This document shows positions 22,164 through 31,126 of a stretch of 64,000 nt of DNA, one piece after another. The DNA lies in assembly GCF_022768985.1 (NCBI RefSeq), contig NZ_JALEKL010000008.1, positions 38,699 to 102,698 of the forward strand, read 5' to 3'. The DNA is from Methanosphaera sp. GTDB lineage: Archaea; Methanobacteriota; Methanobacteria; Methanobacteriales; Methanobacteriaceae. Position numbers and translations under genes: made by a program. Numbering within the stretch: position 1 is the first letter of the stretch; each line of letters begins with the position of its first letter. The notes beneath the pieces are model-generated. The model worked only from the letters and a program-made list of their open reading frames with translations. It searched no databases and was not told where the DNA came from.

Positions 22164-22466
22164 ATGAAAGCAATAACAGTAATGTCTTATGAACACTTTA
22201 TAGGTGGATTAATAGCTGGTATTATTTCCGCAGTATTCAGTCTTAAAGGTATTCTTCCTATTACAAACTCTGTACTAGGTGTTATTATATCTTTAATTAT
22301 TGTTTACTTACTTGGAAAACATGCAGAAAATAAGTTTGGACGTGAAGAAATATCACTCGGTACATGGGTAATGAATGGTGTTGTACCATACTACTTTATT
22401 TGGATGGTAGTTTGGATTCTTCTTTTAAACTACTTACCTGTATTTATACCTGGTGTAGTATTATAG
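22164..22466 (+). CDS. Small integral membrane protein, about 100 residues
   Basis: Family not firmly recognised; the size and layout recall small EMC6-like or DUF5379-type archaeal membrane proteins, but that is a guess. Three hydrophobic segments are visible: about 10-27 (GGLIAGIISAVFSLKGIL), 31-50 and 72-95 (MVVWILLLNYLPVF), with a short charged loop HAENKFGREE between the second and third. It stands alone between the glycosyltransferase and the asparagine synthetase. Ribosome site weak; ATG 22182 (MSYEHF) is an alternative start. Confidence 0.6.
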   Translation: MKAITVMSYEHFIGGLIAGIISAVFSLKGILPITNSVLGVIISLIIVYLLGKHAENKFGREEISLGTWVMNGVVPYYFIWMVVWILLLNYLPVFIPGVVL

Positions 22467-22593
22467 AAACTTATTTATCCACACCCCACTTTTAATCTTT
22501 TTTTAAAATTTTACTTTTTTTTATTTTAGATGAACTTTCTTTTTAGAGATCTTATTTTTTTTTATATTATTTCATGGGAGATATTGAAAATTT

Positions 22594-24030
22594 ATGTGTT
22601 CTATAGTTGGTATTAATGGAAAATTTAGTTGTAGTGATGTTGAAGTTATGCTTGAAACTCTAAAGCATAGAGGACCTGATGGATATGGAATTTATACAGA
22701 TGGTAATATATACTACAACTGTTTTGATGATATAAATAGTTGTGATGATGGATTTATTATGGCTCATAACTTACTTTCTATTGTTGGTGATGTAAAACTT
22801 CAACCATTTAAGTGTGGTGATCTTACAATAGTTGCAAATGCTGAGTTATACAATTATAAACAGCTTATAGATGATTTTAATTTAGATATTGATGCTAGTA
22901 GCTGTTCTGATTGTGAAATTATTGTTGAAATTATTGAAAGAAATTATAATGGTAATCTTTATGATGCTGTGATAAAATCTATTGATGTTTTTGATGGTGA
23001 TTATGCATTTGCTATTACTGATGGATGTGACTATATTGTTATGCGTGACAATTATGGAATTAAGCCACTATATTATGGATGTAACAGTGATAAATTTGCA
23101 TTTGCATCAGAGCAGAAAGCATTAAAAAGCATTGGCATAACAGATATTGAAAATCTTAACCCACGATGTATGATATATAATGATAAAATCATAAAATATA
23201 GAAGTGAACCCAAACGTGACATATTCTATGATGACTACAACACGGCAGTAGAAGATCTTAAAGATGCACTAACACAATCAGTAGCAAAACGTGTTGAAGA
23301 TCTTGAAAGTGTTGCAGTACTGTTTTCTGCTGGTGTTGATAGTAGTATTGTTGTTCAAATACTAAAAAATCTAGAAAAAGACATACAACTCTACACAGTA
23401 GGTGTTGAAAATAGTCAAGACTTAAAAGTTGCACGAAATGTAGCAAGCGATATGCACCTGCCCCTTAATGAATGGGTAATAGACCAGGAAGTTGTAGAAA
23501 ACTACTTCTATGATACAATAGATACAATAGAAAGTAATAATATCATGAAAATAGGTGTGGGTATGACAATTAAATTAACATCAAAACTTGCACATGATGA
23601 TGGATATAAGGTAATGCTAACAGGACAGGGTGCTGATGAACTATTTGCAGGATACAACCGTTATGCAAAAAAATACGACACACCAGATTTACTATATCAA
23701 GAACTTGAATGTGACCTTAATAACATCTATAATGTAAATCTTGAACGTGATGATAAATCAGCAATGTCAAACTCTGTAGAACTTAGAGTACCATTTCTAG
23801 ATTTTAATGTTGTAGATGTAGCAGTACAGATGCCATATAACTACCTGATACATTCAAATGATGATAAGATACGAAAACATATTCTTCGTGATGTAGCCCT
23901 AAAACTTGGATTACCAGAAGATGTTGCAAAACGTCCAAAAAAGGCTGCACAATATGCAACAGGTATTGATAAAACAATACGAAAAAAACTACTAAAAAAG
24001 GATGAATATAGAAAACTTATTGAAAACTAG
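22594..24030 (+). CDS. asnB: Asparagine synthetase, glutamine-hydrolysing
   Basis: Makes asparagine from aspartate, glutamine and ATP. The N-terminal glutaminase is shown by Cys2 right after the initiator Met (MCSIVGINGKF) and the RGPDGYGIY motif. The ammonia-using synthetase domain has a PP-loop at about residue 242 (LFSAGVDSS) and LTGQGADELFAGYNRY at about 340. At 478 residues it is a compact archaeal form, shorter than E. coli AsnB. The PP-loop reads SAGVDS rather than the usual SGGxDS, seen in several archaeal members. Start fixed by the need for Cys at position 2; GGGAG precedes it. It could act on another carboxylate, as some AsnB-like proteins do. Confidence 0.88.
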   Translation: MCSIVGINGKFSCSDVEVMLETLKHRGPDGYGIYTDGNIYYNCFDDINSCDDGFIMAHNLLSIVGDVKLQPFKCGDLTIVANAELYNYKQLIDDFNLDIDASSCSDCEIIVEIIERNYNGNLYDAVIKSIDVFDGDYAFAITDGCDYIVMRDNYGIKPLYYGCNSDKFAFASEQKALKSIGITDIENLNPRCMIYNDKIIKYRSEPKRDIFYDDYNTAVEDLKDALTQSVAKRVEDLESVAVLFSAGVDSSIVVQILKNLEKDIQLYTVGVENSQDLKVARNVASDMHLPLNEWVIDQEVVENYFYDTIDTIESNNIMKIGVGMTIKLTSKLAHDDGYKVMLTGQGADELFAGYNRYAKKYDTPDLLYQELECDLNNIYNVNLERDDKSAMSNSVELRVPFLDFNVVDVAVQMPYNYLIHSNDDKIRKHILRDVALKLGLPEDVAKRPKKAAQYATGIDKTIRKKLLKKDEYRKLIEN

Positions 24031-24162
24031 ATAAACTTATTTAAGTAATTTTAAACATAAATATGATACAGTAATAAGTATATATTTTAGATAAAAACTA
24101 TGAAGATAACTAATATTTATTAAAACTTAATAATAAAAAAAATTAATAGGAGCATAAATACT

Positions 24163-24378
24163 ATGGAAATTAATCAGGAAGCAGAAAATATATTAAAAAA
24201 GTTTTCAGAAGAACTTGATCAAATACCTGATCTTGAAGAAACACAATATCTCGTAGATAACCTTAATCGTATGCGTGAAGATAAATCTTCAAACTCTGAT
24301 TATGAAAAAATACTACGTAATGCACGTGTTGACAAAAATGGAAGTATAGTATCAGAAAAAGGGAAATGGACAAAATGA
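24163..24378 (+). CDS. gatC: Probable Asp/Glu-tRNA amidotransferase subunit C (archaeal type)
   Basis: A 71-residue protein with the layout of short GatC proteins of Methanobacteriales: an N-terminal helix (EAENILKKFSEELDQIP), then ETQYLVDNLNRMRED, and a C-terminal tail ending NGSIVSEKGKWTK. GatC stabilises the GatA/GatB enzyme that converts mischarged Glu-tRNA(Gln) or Asp-tRNA(Asn). GatA and GatB are not in the window. It is first in an operon with the ACT-domain and homoserine dehydrogenase genes; its TGA overlaps the next start as ATGA. Identification is from memory of the family at short length, so moderately certain. Confidence 0.65.
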   Translation: MEINQEAENILKKFSEELDQIPDLEETQYLVDNLNRMREDKSSNSDYEKILRNARVDKNGSIVSEKGKWTK

Positions 24379-24863
24379 GATTAAAACTATTAATAGAATT
24401 GCCAGATACACCAGGGCAACTTGTTAATATACTAAGACCACTTTCAGGACTTGGTGCTAATATATCAACAATAATCCATGAACATGATAATCGTACAGCA
24501 GATGGAAGAATACCTGTACATTTTACAATTGAAGGATCACGTGAAATACTCAAACGTGGACTTGAAGTAATACGTTCAGAGGATGTTAATATAATAGAAA
24601 TTGATGGTGTTCTACAAAAACAAAAACAAACACTACTACTTCTTGGAAGTTCTTCAAGTCAAGACATTATGAAGACAGTATATAAGATTGAAGATTTAAA
24701 TGATATAAAAATTACAGGAGTAGATCTTAGTATTGGTAGTGATCTTGAAGAATCAGTATGTAAACTCATTATTGAAACAACAAATAATAAACAATTAGAA
24801 GCAGTTCGTCAAATACAAGAAATTACAGATGAAGATGGACTAGTATTAATTAAGCAAATCTAA
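24375..24863 (+). CDS. ACT-domain regulatory protein upstream of homoserine dehydrogenase
   Basis: A 162-residue protein with an N-terminal ACT domain (LLIELPDTPGQLVNILRPLS ... GANISTIIHEH) and a second alpha/beta half. ACT domains bind amino acids to control enzymes. Placed directly before hom (18-base gap), it probably senses a product of the aspartate family pathway such as threonine; this is inferred. An upstream ATG at 24366 is in frame, but ATG 24375 forms the coupled ATGA junction with the previous stop and has AAAGGGA upstream, so 24375 is preferred. Confidence 0.75.
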   Translation: MRLKLLIELPDTPGQLVNILRPLSGLGANISTIIHEHDNRTADGRIPVHFTIEGSREILKRGLEVIRSEDVNIIEIDGVLQKQKQTLLLLGSSSSQDIMKTVYKIEDLNDIKITGVDLSIGSDLEESVCKLIIETTNNKQLEAVRQIQEITDEDGLVLIKQI

Positions 24864-24881
24864 AATAGGGAGTAAAAAAAT

Positions 24882-25901
24882 ATGAGTGTAAATAAGCTTA
24901 GATTATGTATTCTTGGTTTTGGAGCAGTAGGACAGGGTCTTGCAAAAGTTATCTTAATGAAGCATGATGAACTTATTGAAAGATATGGACTTGACCTTGA
25001 AATAACAGCAATATCAGACAGTAGTGGAGCTGCAATATGCCCTGATGGAATTGATCCACAAGTTGCTCTTGACATAAAAGAAGAAACTGGTAAAATATCC
25101 AACTACCCAGACTATGGAGTAGAATCAATAGATGGTATTGGAGTACTAGAGGAATGTGAATATGATTGTCTTGTTGAAGTTACACCAACAAATATTGATG
25201 ATGGAGAACCAACACGCAGTAATATTCTAAAGGCAATGAATGATAAAAAACATGTTGTTACATCAAATAAAGGACCTCTTGCTTTAAACTTTAAAGAGTT
25301 AATAGAAACAGCACGCCAAAACAATGTAAAATTCCGTTTTGAAGCATCTGTTGGTGGAACAATGCCTGTAATAAACCTTGGACGTGAAGCTCTTGCTGGA
25401 AATAAAATCCACTCAGTACAGGGAATATTAAATGGTACAACAAACTACATACTTTCACGTATGGCAAATGAAGGTACAGAATATGAACCTACACTAAAAG
25501 AAGCACAGGAACTTGGAATTGCAGAGACAAATCCATACCAGGATGTTGAAGGTCTTGATGCTGCATGTAAAATTGTTATTATTGCAAACTCTCTTATGGG
25601 TTGGGATGTAACACTTGATGATGTATCACGTCATGGAATATCAAACATCTCCTCTGATGCAATAAAACTTGCACAAAAAGATGGATATCTTATAAAACTT
25701 GTAGCAGAAGCAACAGATGGAAAACTTACTGTTGCACCTATGCTTGTAAAAGAAGATTCACCATTTGCTGTAAATGGAACATTAAATGTAATTACACTTA
25801 AAACAGACTTATCTGAAGATGTTACTGTTGTAGGTGTTGGAGCAGGATCTATTGAAACAGCATCAGCACTACTAAGTGATATTATAAGTATTGGAAAATA
25901 G
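24882..25901 (+). CDS. hom: Homoserine dehydrogenase
   Basis: Reduces aspartate semialdehyde to homoserine, for threonine and methionine synthesis. Residues 7-20 show the nucleotide-binding loop ([14 protein letters not shown]). TSNKGPLA near 126-133 carries the catalytic-region lysine, and [16 protein letters not shown] and [11 protein letters not shown] are classic family motifs, with [16 protein letters not shown] further on. 339 residues without a C-terminal ACT domain, which fits regulation by the separate ACT protein encoded just upstream. Start supported by GGGAG eight bases upstream. Third gene of the gatC-ACT-hom operon. Confidence 0.93.
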   Translation: MSVNKLRLCILGFGAVGQGLAKVILMKHDELIERYGLDLEITAISDSSGAAICPDGIDPQVALDIKEETGKISNYPDYGVESIDGIGVLEECEYDCLVEVTPTNIDDGEPTRSNILKAMNDKKHVVTSNKGPLALNFKELIETARQNNVKFRFEASVGGTMPVINLGREALAGNKIHSVQGILNGTTNYILSRMANEGTEYEPTLKEAQELGIAETNPYQDVEGLDAACKIVIIANSLMGWDVTLDDVSRHGISNISSDAIKLAQKDGYLIKLVAEATDGKLTVAPMLVKEDSPFAVNGTLNVITLKTDLSEDVTVVGVGAGSIETASALLSDIISIGK

Positions 25902-25945
25902 ATTTAGATATTTTCCCAATTCTTTAAATCTTTCTCTTTTTTATT
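25893..25945 (+). terminator. Hairpin terminator overlapping the hom stop codon
   Basis: GGAAAATA (25893-25900) pairs with TATTTTCC (25909-25916) around an 8-base loop; the TAG stop lies inside the structure. A T-rich tract with a run of six T follows. Confidence 0.6.
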
Positions 25946-26099
25946 TGTTTTAACACCCCATGTGTGGTGTGAAATTATCCTCTTTTTTAATGATTTTAAC
26001 TAGAAAGGATGGGGATTTAATTTTAAAAAAGTAGATTTTTAGGAATAACTAAAAAAAGATGGAATATATAAAAAAAAATTAAAGGAGTTAAAAAAAAGC

Positions 26100-26837
26100 A
26101 TGTCTGATGAAAAATACATAGCACCACCATGGATTAAATATCCAACAAATCCAAAAAAATCTGAAATATGGAACGATGGAAGCTGTGCTGAATACCTGAT
26201 AAAATTTAATAAAACAATAGATAATATGGATGAATACCTTGAAATCTTCCCAGAAGCACCAACATTTACACAAGAGCCAACAGCTGAAGGCTTCAGTAAT
26301 GAAACCATGGAATTTCTAAATAATCCACAAAGACCAATATTTATCAAACTATGGACTTCTGATGGAAAACCAAAATATGAATTTGATCATAACCTTGATG
26401 AAAATACAATATACATGTATGATTCAATAATATCTGATAAATCAACACACCTCCACATAGGACGTGACACATTTGAATCAGTAGAAGATATTATATATAA
26501 AATAAAAAATAACTACGATCTTACACCTGAAGTTTATGATGAAATTAAATACACAATCTATCTTAATGCATTATACTATAAGATAATATGTGATATTAAC
26601 TTTACAAAAGAACTAATAAAAACAGGAAACTACCCAATAGTATTTAAAAGCTCAAATCTTGAATGGGGAGTAAGTGATGATAATGGAAATATTCATGGTG
26701 AAAATCTCTTTGGTCTTGCAATGATGCAAATACGTGATGAGATATGTGATGTATTTAAAAACTATGACATGATAGACTGGGAAGTATCAGGAAAACCATA
26801 CTCACAGGAAAGATGCATGTGTCACCATCATCACTAG
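26100..26837 (+). CDS. NADAR-like (YbiA-type) protein with a CMCHHHH tail
   Basis: A 245-residue soluble protein. The C-terminal half resembles the NADAR domain: ESVEDIIYKIKNN in the place of the family's SVEHYYQ helix, then FTKELIKTGNYPIVFKSSNLEWG, GENLFGLAMMQIRDEI, which parallels the family's WG...G.N.LG..LM.VR ending. NADAR proteins hydrolyse N-glycosidic bonds of ADP-ribose-type or riboflavin-pathway compounds, and some act in ADP-ribose processing or phage defence. The N-terminal 100 residues (PPWIKYPTNPKKSEIW) are not typical. The protein ends in CMCHHHH, a likely metal-binding tail. Start supported by AAAGGAG. Confidence 0.55.
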   Translation: MSDEKYIAPPWIKYPTNPKKSEIWNDGSCAEYLIKFNKTIDNMDEYLEIFPEAPTFTQEPTAEGFSNETMEFLNNPQRPIFIKLWTSDGKPKYEFDHNLDENTIYMYDSIISDKSTHLHIGRDTFESVEDIIYKIKNNYDLTPEVYDEIKYTIYLNALYYKIICDINFTKELIKTGNYPIVFKSSNLEWGVSDDNGNIHGENLFGLAMMQIRDEICDVFKNYDMIDWEVSGKPYSQERCMCHHHH

Positions 26838-26943
26838 AAACTTTAATTATAATGAAATAAGAAACATAACAATATAGAAACAATTAAAAAAAAAACAATT
26901 CAAAAAAAAATATAAAATAAAATTTACAGGTGTGAAATAGACA

Positions 26944-28155
26944 ATGAAATATGTAATAGTAATCGCAGATGGAATGGCAGATGAACCACTAAAACAACTC
27001 GACGGAAAAACACCAGTTGTATGTGCAAATACACCTAACATGGACTTTATTGCAAAAAATGGTTACACAGGACTAACAATTAATGTACCAGAAGGTATGA
27101 CTCCAGGATCTGATGTTGCAAACACATCAATAATGGGATTTAAACCAACAATGCTTAAAGGACGAGGACCACTAGAAGCACCAAGTGTAGGAGTAGAACT
27201 TGGAGATAATGATGTTGCATTTAGACTTAACTTCATAAATGTAGAAGATGGAAAAATCAATGATTTCACAGCAGATCACATATCAACTGAGGAAGCTGAT
27301 GAACTTATCAAAGCATTAAATGAACACTTCTCAGATATTGGTAAATTCTATACAGGTGTAAGTTACAGAAACCTATTTGTAATTGATGACCTAGACACAG
27401 AAGAACTAATAAACACACCACCACACGATGTAGTAGGCGGAGATGTAGATGAATACAACCTTAAATCTGAAAAGTATCCTGAAAAAGCAGAACTTCTCAA
27501 TAAATTCATGAAAGATTCAATGGATGTATTAATGAATCACCCTGTAAATCAGAAAAGAATTAAAGAAGGAAAACTTCCAGCAAACATGGCATGGCTATGG
27601 GGACAAGGAGCAAAACCTACAATTGGAAACTTCAATGAAAAATACAACCTTACAGGTGCAACAATTACAGGTGTAGACTTACTTAAAGGTATAAGTGGAT
27701 ACATTGGACTTGATGTAATAGAAGTACCAGGTGCAACAGCATACTTTGATACAAACTACCAAAACAAAGTAGACTATGCACTTGATTCAATAAAAGAACA
27801 CGACGTACAATACATACACATAGAAGCACCAGATGAAGCAGGACATGAAGGAAATCTAGAGGAAAAAACACGTGCAATAGAAAATATTGACAGTATTATA
27901 CTAGGAAAACTTCTCAAAGAACTACCAGAAATTGATGAAGAATATACAATTGCAGTACTTCCAGATCACCCAACACCAATTGATATAAAAACACATACAA
28001 GAAACCCTGTACCATTTGCAATATATTCAACATCAATTGAAACACCAGATGAAACACAAGTTTACTCAGAGCAAATGGAAGGTAAAAAATACGACTTAAT
28101 TGAAGGAGACACACTTCTTAGTTTAATGATAAAAATAGCAAATAAAGAAGAATAG
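26944..28155 (+). CDS. apgM: 2,3-bisphosphoglycerate-independent phosphoglycerate mutase, archaeal type
   Basis: Interconverts 3- and 2-phosphoglycerate in glycolysis and gluconeogenesis. It belongs to the alkaline phosphatase superfamily: IADGMADEP at residues 6-14 supplies a metal-binding Asp, and TPGSDVANTSIMGF at about 52-65 carries the nucleophilic Ser. Metal ligands recur near the C-terminus (HIEAPDEAGHEG, LPDHPTP). 403 residues is normal for archaeal ApgM. Start supported by AGGTG. Monocistronic, closed by a strong terminator. Its substrate pool links to the 2-phosphoglycerate kinase at 53.8 kb. Confidence 0.93.
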   Translation: MKYVIVIADGMADEPLKQLDGKTPVVCANTPNMDFIAKNGYTGLTINVPEGMTPGSDVANTSIMGFKPTMLKGRGPLEAPSVGVELGDNDVAFRLNFINVEDGKINDFTADHISTEEADELIKALNEHFSDIGKFYTGVSYRNLFVIDDLDTEELINTPPHDVVGGDVDEYNLKSEKYPEKAELLNKFMKDSMDVLMNHPVNQKRIKEGKLPANMAWLWGQGAKPTIGNFNEKYNLTGATITGVDLLKGISGYIGLDVIEVPGATAYFDTNYQNKVDYALDSIKEHDVQYIHIEAPDEAGHEGNLEEKTRAIENIDSIILGKLLKELPEIDEEYTIAVLPDHPTPIDIKTHTRNPVPFAIYSTSIETPDETQVYSEQMEGKKYDLIEGDTLLSLMIKIANKEE

Positions 28156-28184
28156 AATCCAGATACATTCTATCTTTTTTTTTT
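28152..28184 (+). terminator. Intrinsic-type terminator overlapping the apgM stop codon
   Basis: ATAGAAT (28152-28158) and ATTCTAT (28167-28173) form a 7-pair stem with an 8-base loop, then C and ten T. The TAG stop is inside the left arm. Confidence 0.7.
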
Positions 28185-28391
28185 AATTCACCTCCCACTT
28201 TTAAACTTTTTTAAATAAAATAATATAAAATTGTAAATATATGCAATTATAAATATTATAATAACATTGAATATTTTATTGAAAAATACATGGAAAATAT
28301 TCAAATTTATAATAAACATTAAAATATGGAATAATTAAAGAGAATGTTTATTTTAGGATTATTTTTTTAATAAATAAAAAGGATGATTAGA

Positions 28392-29996
28392 TTGTCAAAA
28401 TTTATAGTAGTAACAGGTGGAGTAGTAAGTTCTATAGGTAAAGGAATAACATCAGCATCAATTGGTCGAATACTAAGATCATACGGTGTAAGTGTAACAG
28501 CAATAAAAATAGACCCATATCTTAACTGGGACTCTGGAACACTAAACCCATACCAACACGGAGAAGTATATGTAACAGATGATGGAATGGAATGTGACCT
28601 AGACCTTGGACACTATGAAAGATTCCTTGATGTAGACTTATCAGGAAAATCAAACATAACAACAGGAAAAGTATACTCCTCAGTAATACAAAAAGAAAGA
28701 AGAGGAGAATATCTAGGATCATGTGTACAAATCATACCACACATAACAGATGAAATAAAACTTATGATCCGTGAAGTTGCAGAAAAATCAAAAGCAGAAG
28801 TAGTATTAGTTGAAATTGGTGGAACAGTAGGAGATATTGAAAGTCAGCCATTTATCGAAGCTGTAAGACAACTTAAAAATGAAGAAGGACATGACAACTG
28901 TATGTTTGTACATGTAACATACGTACCATACCTTAAAGCTGCAAAAGAATTTAAAACCAAACCAACACAACACAGTACAAAAGAACTAAGAGGACTAGGA
29001 ATAAATCCTGATATGATAGTATGCAGATCAGAATTACAACTAGATGACAATCTTAAAAACAAAATAGCACACTTCTGTGATGTACCAACAGAGGCAGTAA
29101 TTAACACACCAGATGCAAGTTCAATCTATGAAGTACCACTCATCATGTATTCTGCAAACGTTGGAACATACGTACTAAACAGACTAAACATGGAAGCACC
29201 AGCTAAAAAAGCTGACCTCTATGCATGGAGTCAAATAGTAGAAGATCTAAAAATAGACTCACCAAAAGTAAGAATAGGTGTAGTTGGAAAATACATAGAA
29301 CTTGAAGATGCATACATAAGTATCAGAGAAGCACTAAAACATGCAGGAGCAGCAAACAAGGTAGAAGTAAACATTGACTGGATAAAAGCAGACAATGACT
29401 TTGACATAGATAAACTATCAGTATATGATGGAATACTAATACCTGGTGGATTTGGTGAACGTGGAATAAAAGGAAAAATCGATGCTGTAAAATATGCAAT
29501 AGAAAATGACATACCAGCATTTGGAATATGTCTAGGACTTCATGCAATGAGTATAGCAATAGCACAACTCAATGGACACCCTGAAGCTAACAGTTCAGAA
29601 TTTGATGAAAACTGTTCATTCCCAGTAATAGACATGATGGAAGAGCAGAAAAAAATCAACAATATGGGTGGAACCATGAGACTTGGTGCATATCCATGTA
29701 AAATCAAAAAAGACACAATTGCATATGAAGCATATAAAGATGAAATGATCTCAGAAAGACATAGACACAGATATGAAGTAAACAATGAATACCGTGATGT
29801 ACTCGAAGACTATGGAGCAGTGATCTGTGGAACATCACCAGATGACTTCCTTGTAGAAATGATAGAACTTAAAGATCATCCATGGTTCCTTGGCTGTCAA
29901 TTCCACCCAGAATTCAAGTCAAGACCAAACGCAGCACATCCACTATTTAAATCATTCATCAAAGCTGCAAAAGAAAGAAAAGAATCAAGAAATTAG
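28392..29996 (+). CDS. pyrG: CTP synthase
   Basis: Makes CTP from UTP, ATP and glutamine. The synthetase domain starts with the P-loop (VVTGGVVSSIGKGI) and has the DPYLNWDSGTLNPYQHGEV and DLDLGHYERF motifs. The C-terminal class I glutaminase has its nucleophile in FGICLGLH (Cys at about residue 379) and the catalytic HPEF near the end. The frame opens at ATG 28383, but GGATGAT overlaps that codon and the family start MSKFIVVTGG corresponds to TTG at 28392, which is chosen (534 residues). Monocistronic, with its own terminator. Confidence 0.95.
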   Translation: MSKFIVVTGGVVSSIGKGITSASIGRILRSYGVSVTAIKIDPYLNWDSGTLNPYQHGEVYVTDDGMECDLDLGHYERFLDVDLSGKSNITTGKVYSSVIQKERRGEYLGSCVQIIPHITDEIKLMIREVAEKSKAEVVLVEIGGTVGDIESQPFIEAVRQLKNEEGHDNCMFVHVTYVPYLKAAKEFKTKPTQHSTKELRGLGINPDMIVCRSELQLDDNLKNKIAHFCDVPTEAVINTPDASSIYEVPLIMYSANVGTYVLNRLNMEAPAKKADLYAWSQIVEDLKIDSPKVRIGVVGKYIELEDAYISIREALKHAGAANKVEVNIDWIKADNDFDIDKLSVYDGILIPGGFGERGIKGKIDAVKYAIENDIPAFGICLGLHAMSIAIAQLNGHPEANSSEFDENCSFPVIDMMEEQKKINNMGGTMRLGAYPCKIKKDTIAYEAYKDEMISERHRHRYEVNNEYRDVLEDYGAVICGTSPDDFLVEMIELKDHPWFLGCQFHPEFKSRPNAAHPLFKSFIKAAKERKESRN

Positions 29997-30022
29997 ATTT
30001 TAATCTAGTTTCTTATTTTTTT
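29988..30022 (+). terminator. Hairpin terminator overlapping the pyrG stop codon
   Basis: AGAAATTAGATT (29988-29999) pairs with AATCTAGTTTCT (30002-30013), a 12-pair stem with one G-U pair and a 2-base loop, then TA and seven T. The TAG stop is inside the stem. Confidence 0.65.
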
Positions 30023-30136
30023 AAATAAATAAAAAACAATGTTCAAAAAAATAAGTAAATAATCAAACAATGGTTAATTATATATAATACTAATTTTAAA
30101 TTATTTAATAATCAAGTATATTGAGAAGTGAATATT

Positions 30137-31075
30137 ATGGGTCTTTTTGACAAAATAAAAGAAGTTAAAAAAAATCAAGAAAAAGCTGCTGCACAAACAC
30201 CAGACAAAGTTTTCAGATTTAACTATTATAGAACTGAAGTTTCAATTAAAGACAATATAATTACAATAGATTTTAAATTTAGAACTAAAAATGATGAAAA
30301 TAGAACTAAAATTATATCTCTTGATGAAATTAAGGCAATTCAATATAAACCCCATAATAATTCTACACCTGGATTTATACACTTTGAAACTACCAATAAT
30401 ATAAATCAAACATATAATTTAGAAGATGCAAAAAATGATAATACATCAATAGTTCTTAAATTTAATTCAGATGAAGAAGATGCAACTAAACTAAATGAAT
30501 ATATTAATTCACTTAATCAGGAAATAACTTTCCTAAAATTAAATCCAGATATTATAGATGAAGAAAATAATCAAAAATCTTGTAATTATGAACTTACAGA
30601 TGATGGAAAAAGAATTTATAACTTCAAATCTTCACATAATGAAGTCATATTAGATGATGATTTTATTGCTATAACTGCTTCAGGTTTTACTAATGGATAT
30701 CTTAAAGGAGTAACAGGTACTAAAAATATAGCACTTGATGAAATTGCAGGTATTGAATTTAAAGAACCTGATATTACTGTTGGATATTTCCAATTAATAA
30801 TAAAAGGAACACTTGAAGCAAGAGGTGGTGTTTTTGAATCTATTTATGATGAAAATACTGTAACTTTCACAAGAAGTGAAAGAGAAATGGCTTTAGAAAT
30901 TAAAGAATTTATTGAAAATCATAAACGAAATAAAAATAAGCCACAAGAGCATGTTACATCAGATGCTCAGTTTTCTGTTGCTGATGAAATTCTGAAATTT
31001 AAACAATTACTTGATATGGGTGTAATTACACAGGAAGAATTTGATAAAAAGAAAAAAGAGTTACTTGATATGTAA
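30137..31075 (+). CDS. DUF4429/SHOCT-type protein
   Basis: A 312-residue soluble protein. Two similar beta-rich halves are seen, about 20-130 and 150-260, each with an 'ISLDEI..IQYKP..TPGFIHFE' or 'IALDEIAGIEFKEP..VGYFQLIIKG' pattern as in DUF4429. The C-terminal 30 residues are a SHOCT domain (ILKFKQLLDMGVITQEEFDKKKKELL), a short helical hairpin often attached to membrane-linked or oligomeric proteins. Function unknown. A GTG at 30128 opens the frame, but GAAGTGA is best spaced to ATG 30137. It ends 50 bases before the prepilin peptidase gene. Confidence 0.7.
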   Translation: MGLFDKIKEVKKNQEKAAAQTPDKVFRFNYYRTEVSIKDNIITIDFKFRTKNDENRTKIISLDEIKAIQYKPHNNSTPGFIHFETTNNINQTYNLEDAKNDNTSIVLKFNSDEEDATKLNEYINSLNQEITFLKLNPDIIDEENNQKSCNYELTDDGKRIYNFKSSHNEVILDDDFIAITASGFTNGYLKGVTGTKNIALDEIAGIEFKEPDITVGYFQLIIKGTLEARGGVFESIYDENTVTFTRSEREMALEIKEFIENHKRNKNKPQEHVTSDAQFSVADEILKFKQLLDMGVITQEEFDKKKKELLDM

Positions 31076-31126
31076 TATACCTCTTTTTTTCTTTAAATTT
31101 TTTTAGAAAGGAGTGAGAAATCATAG

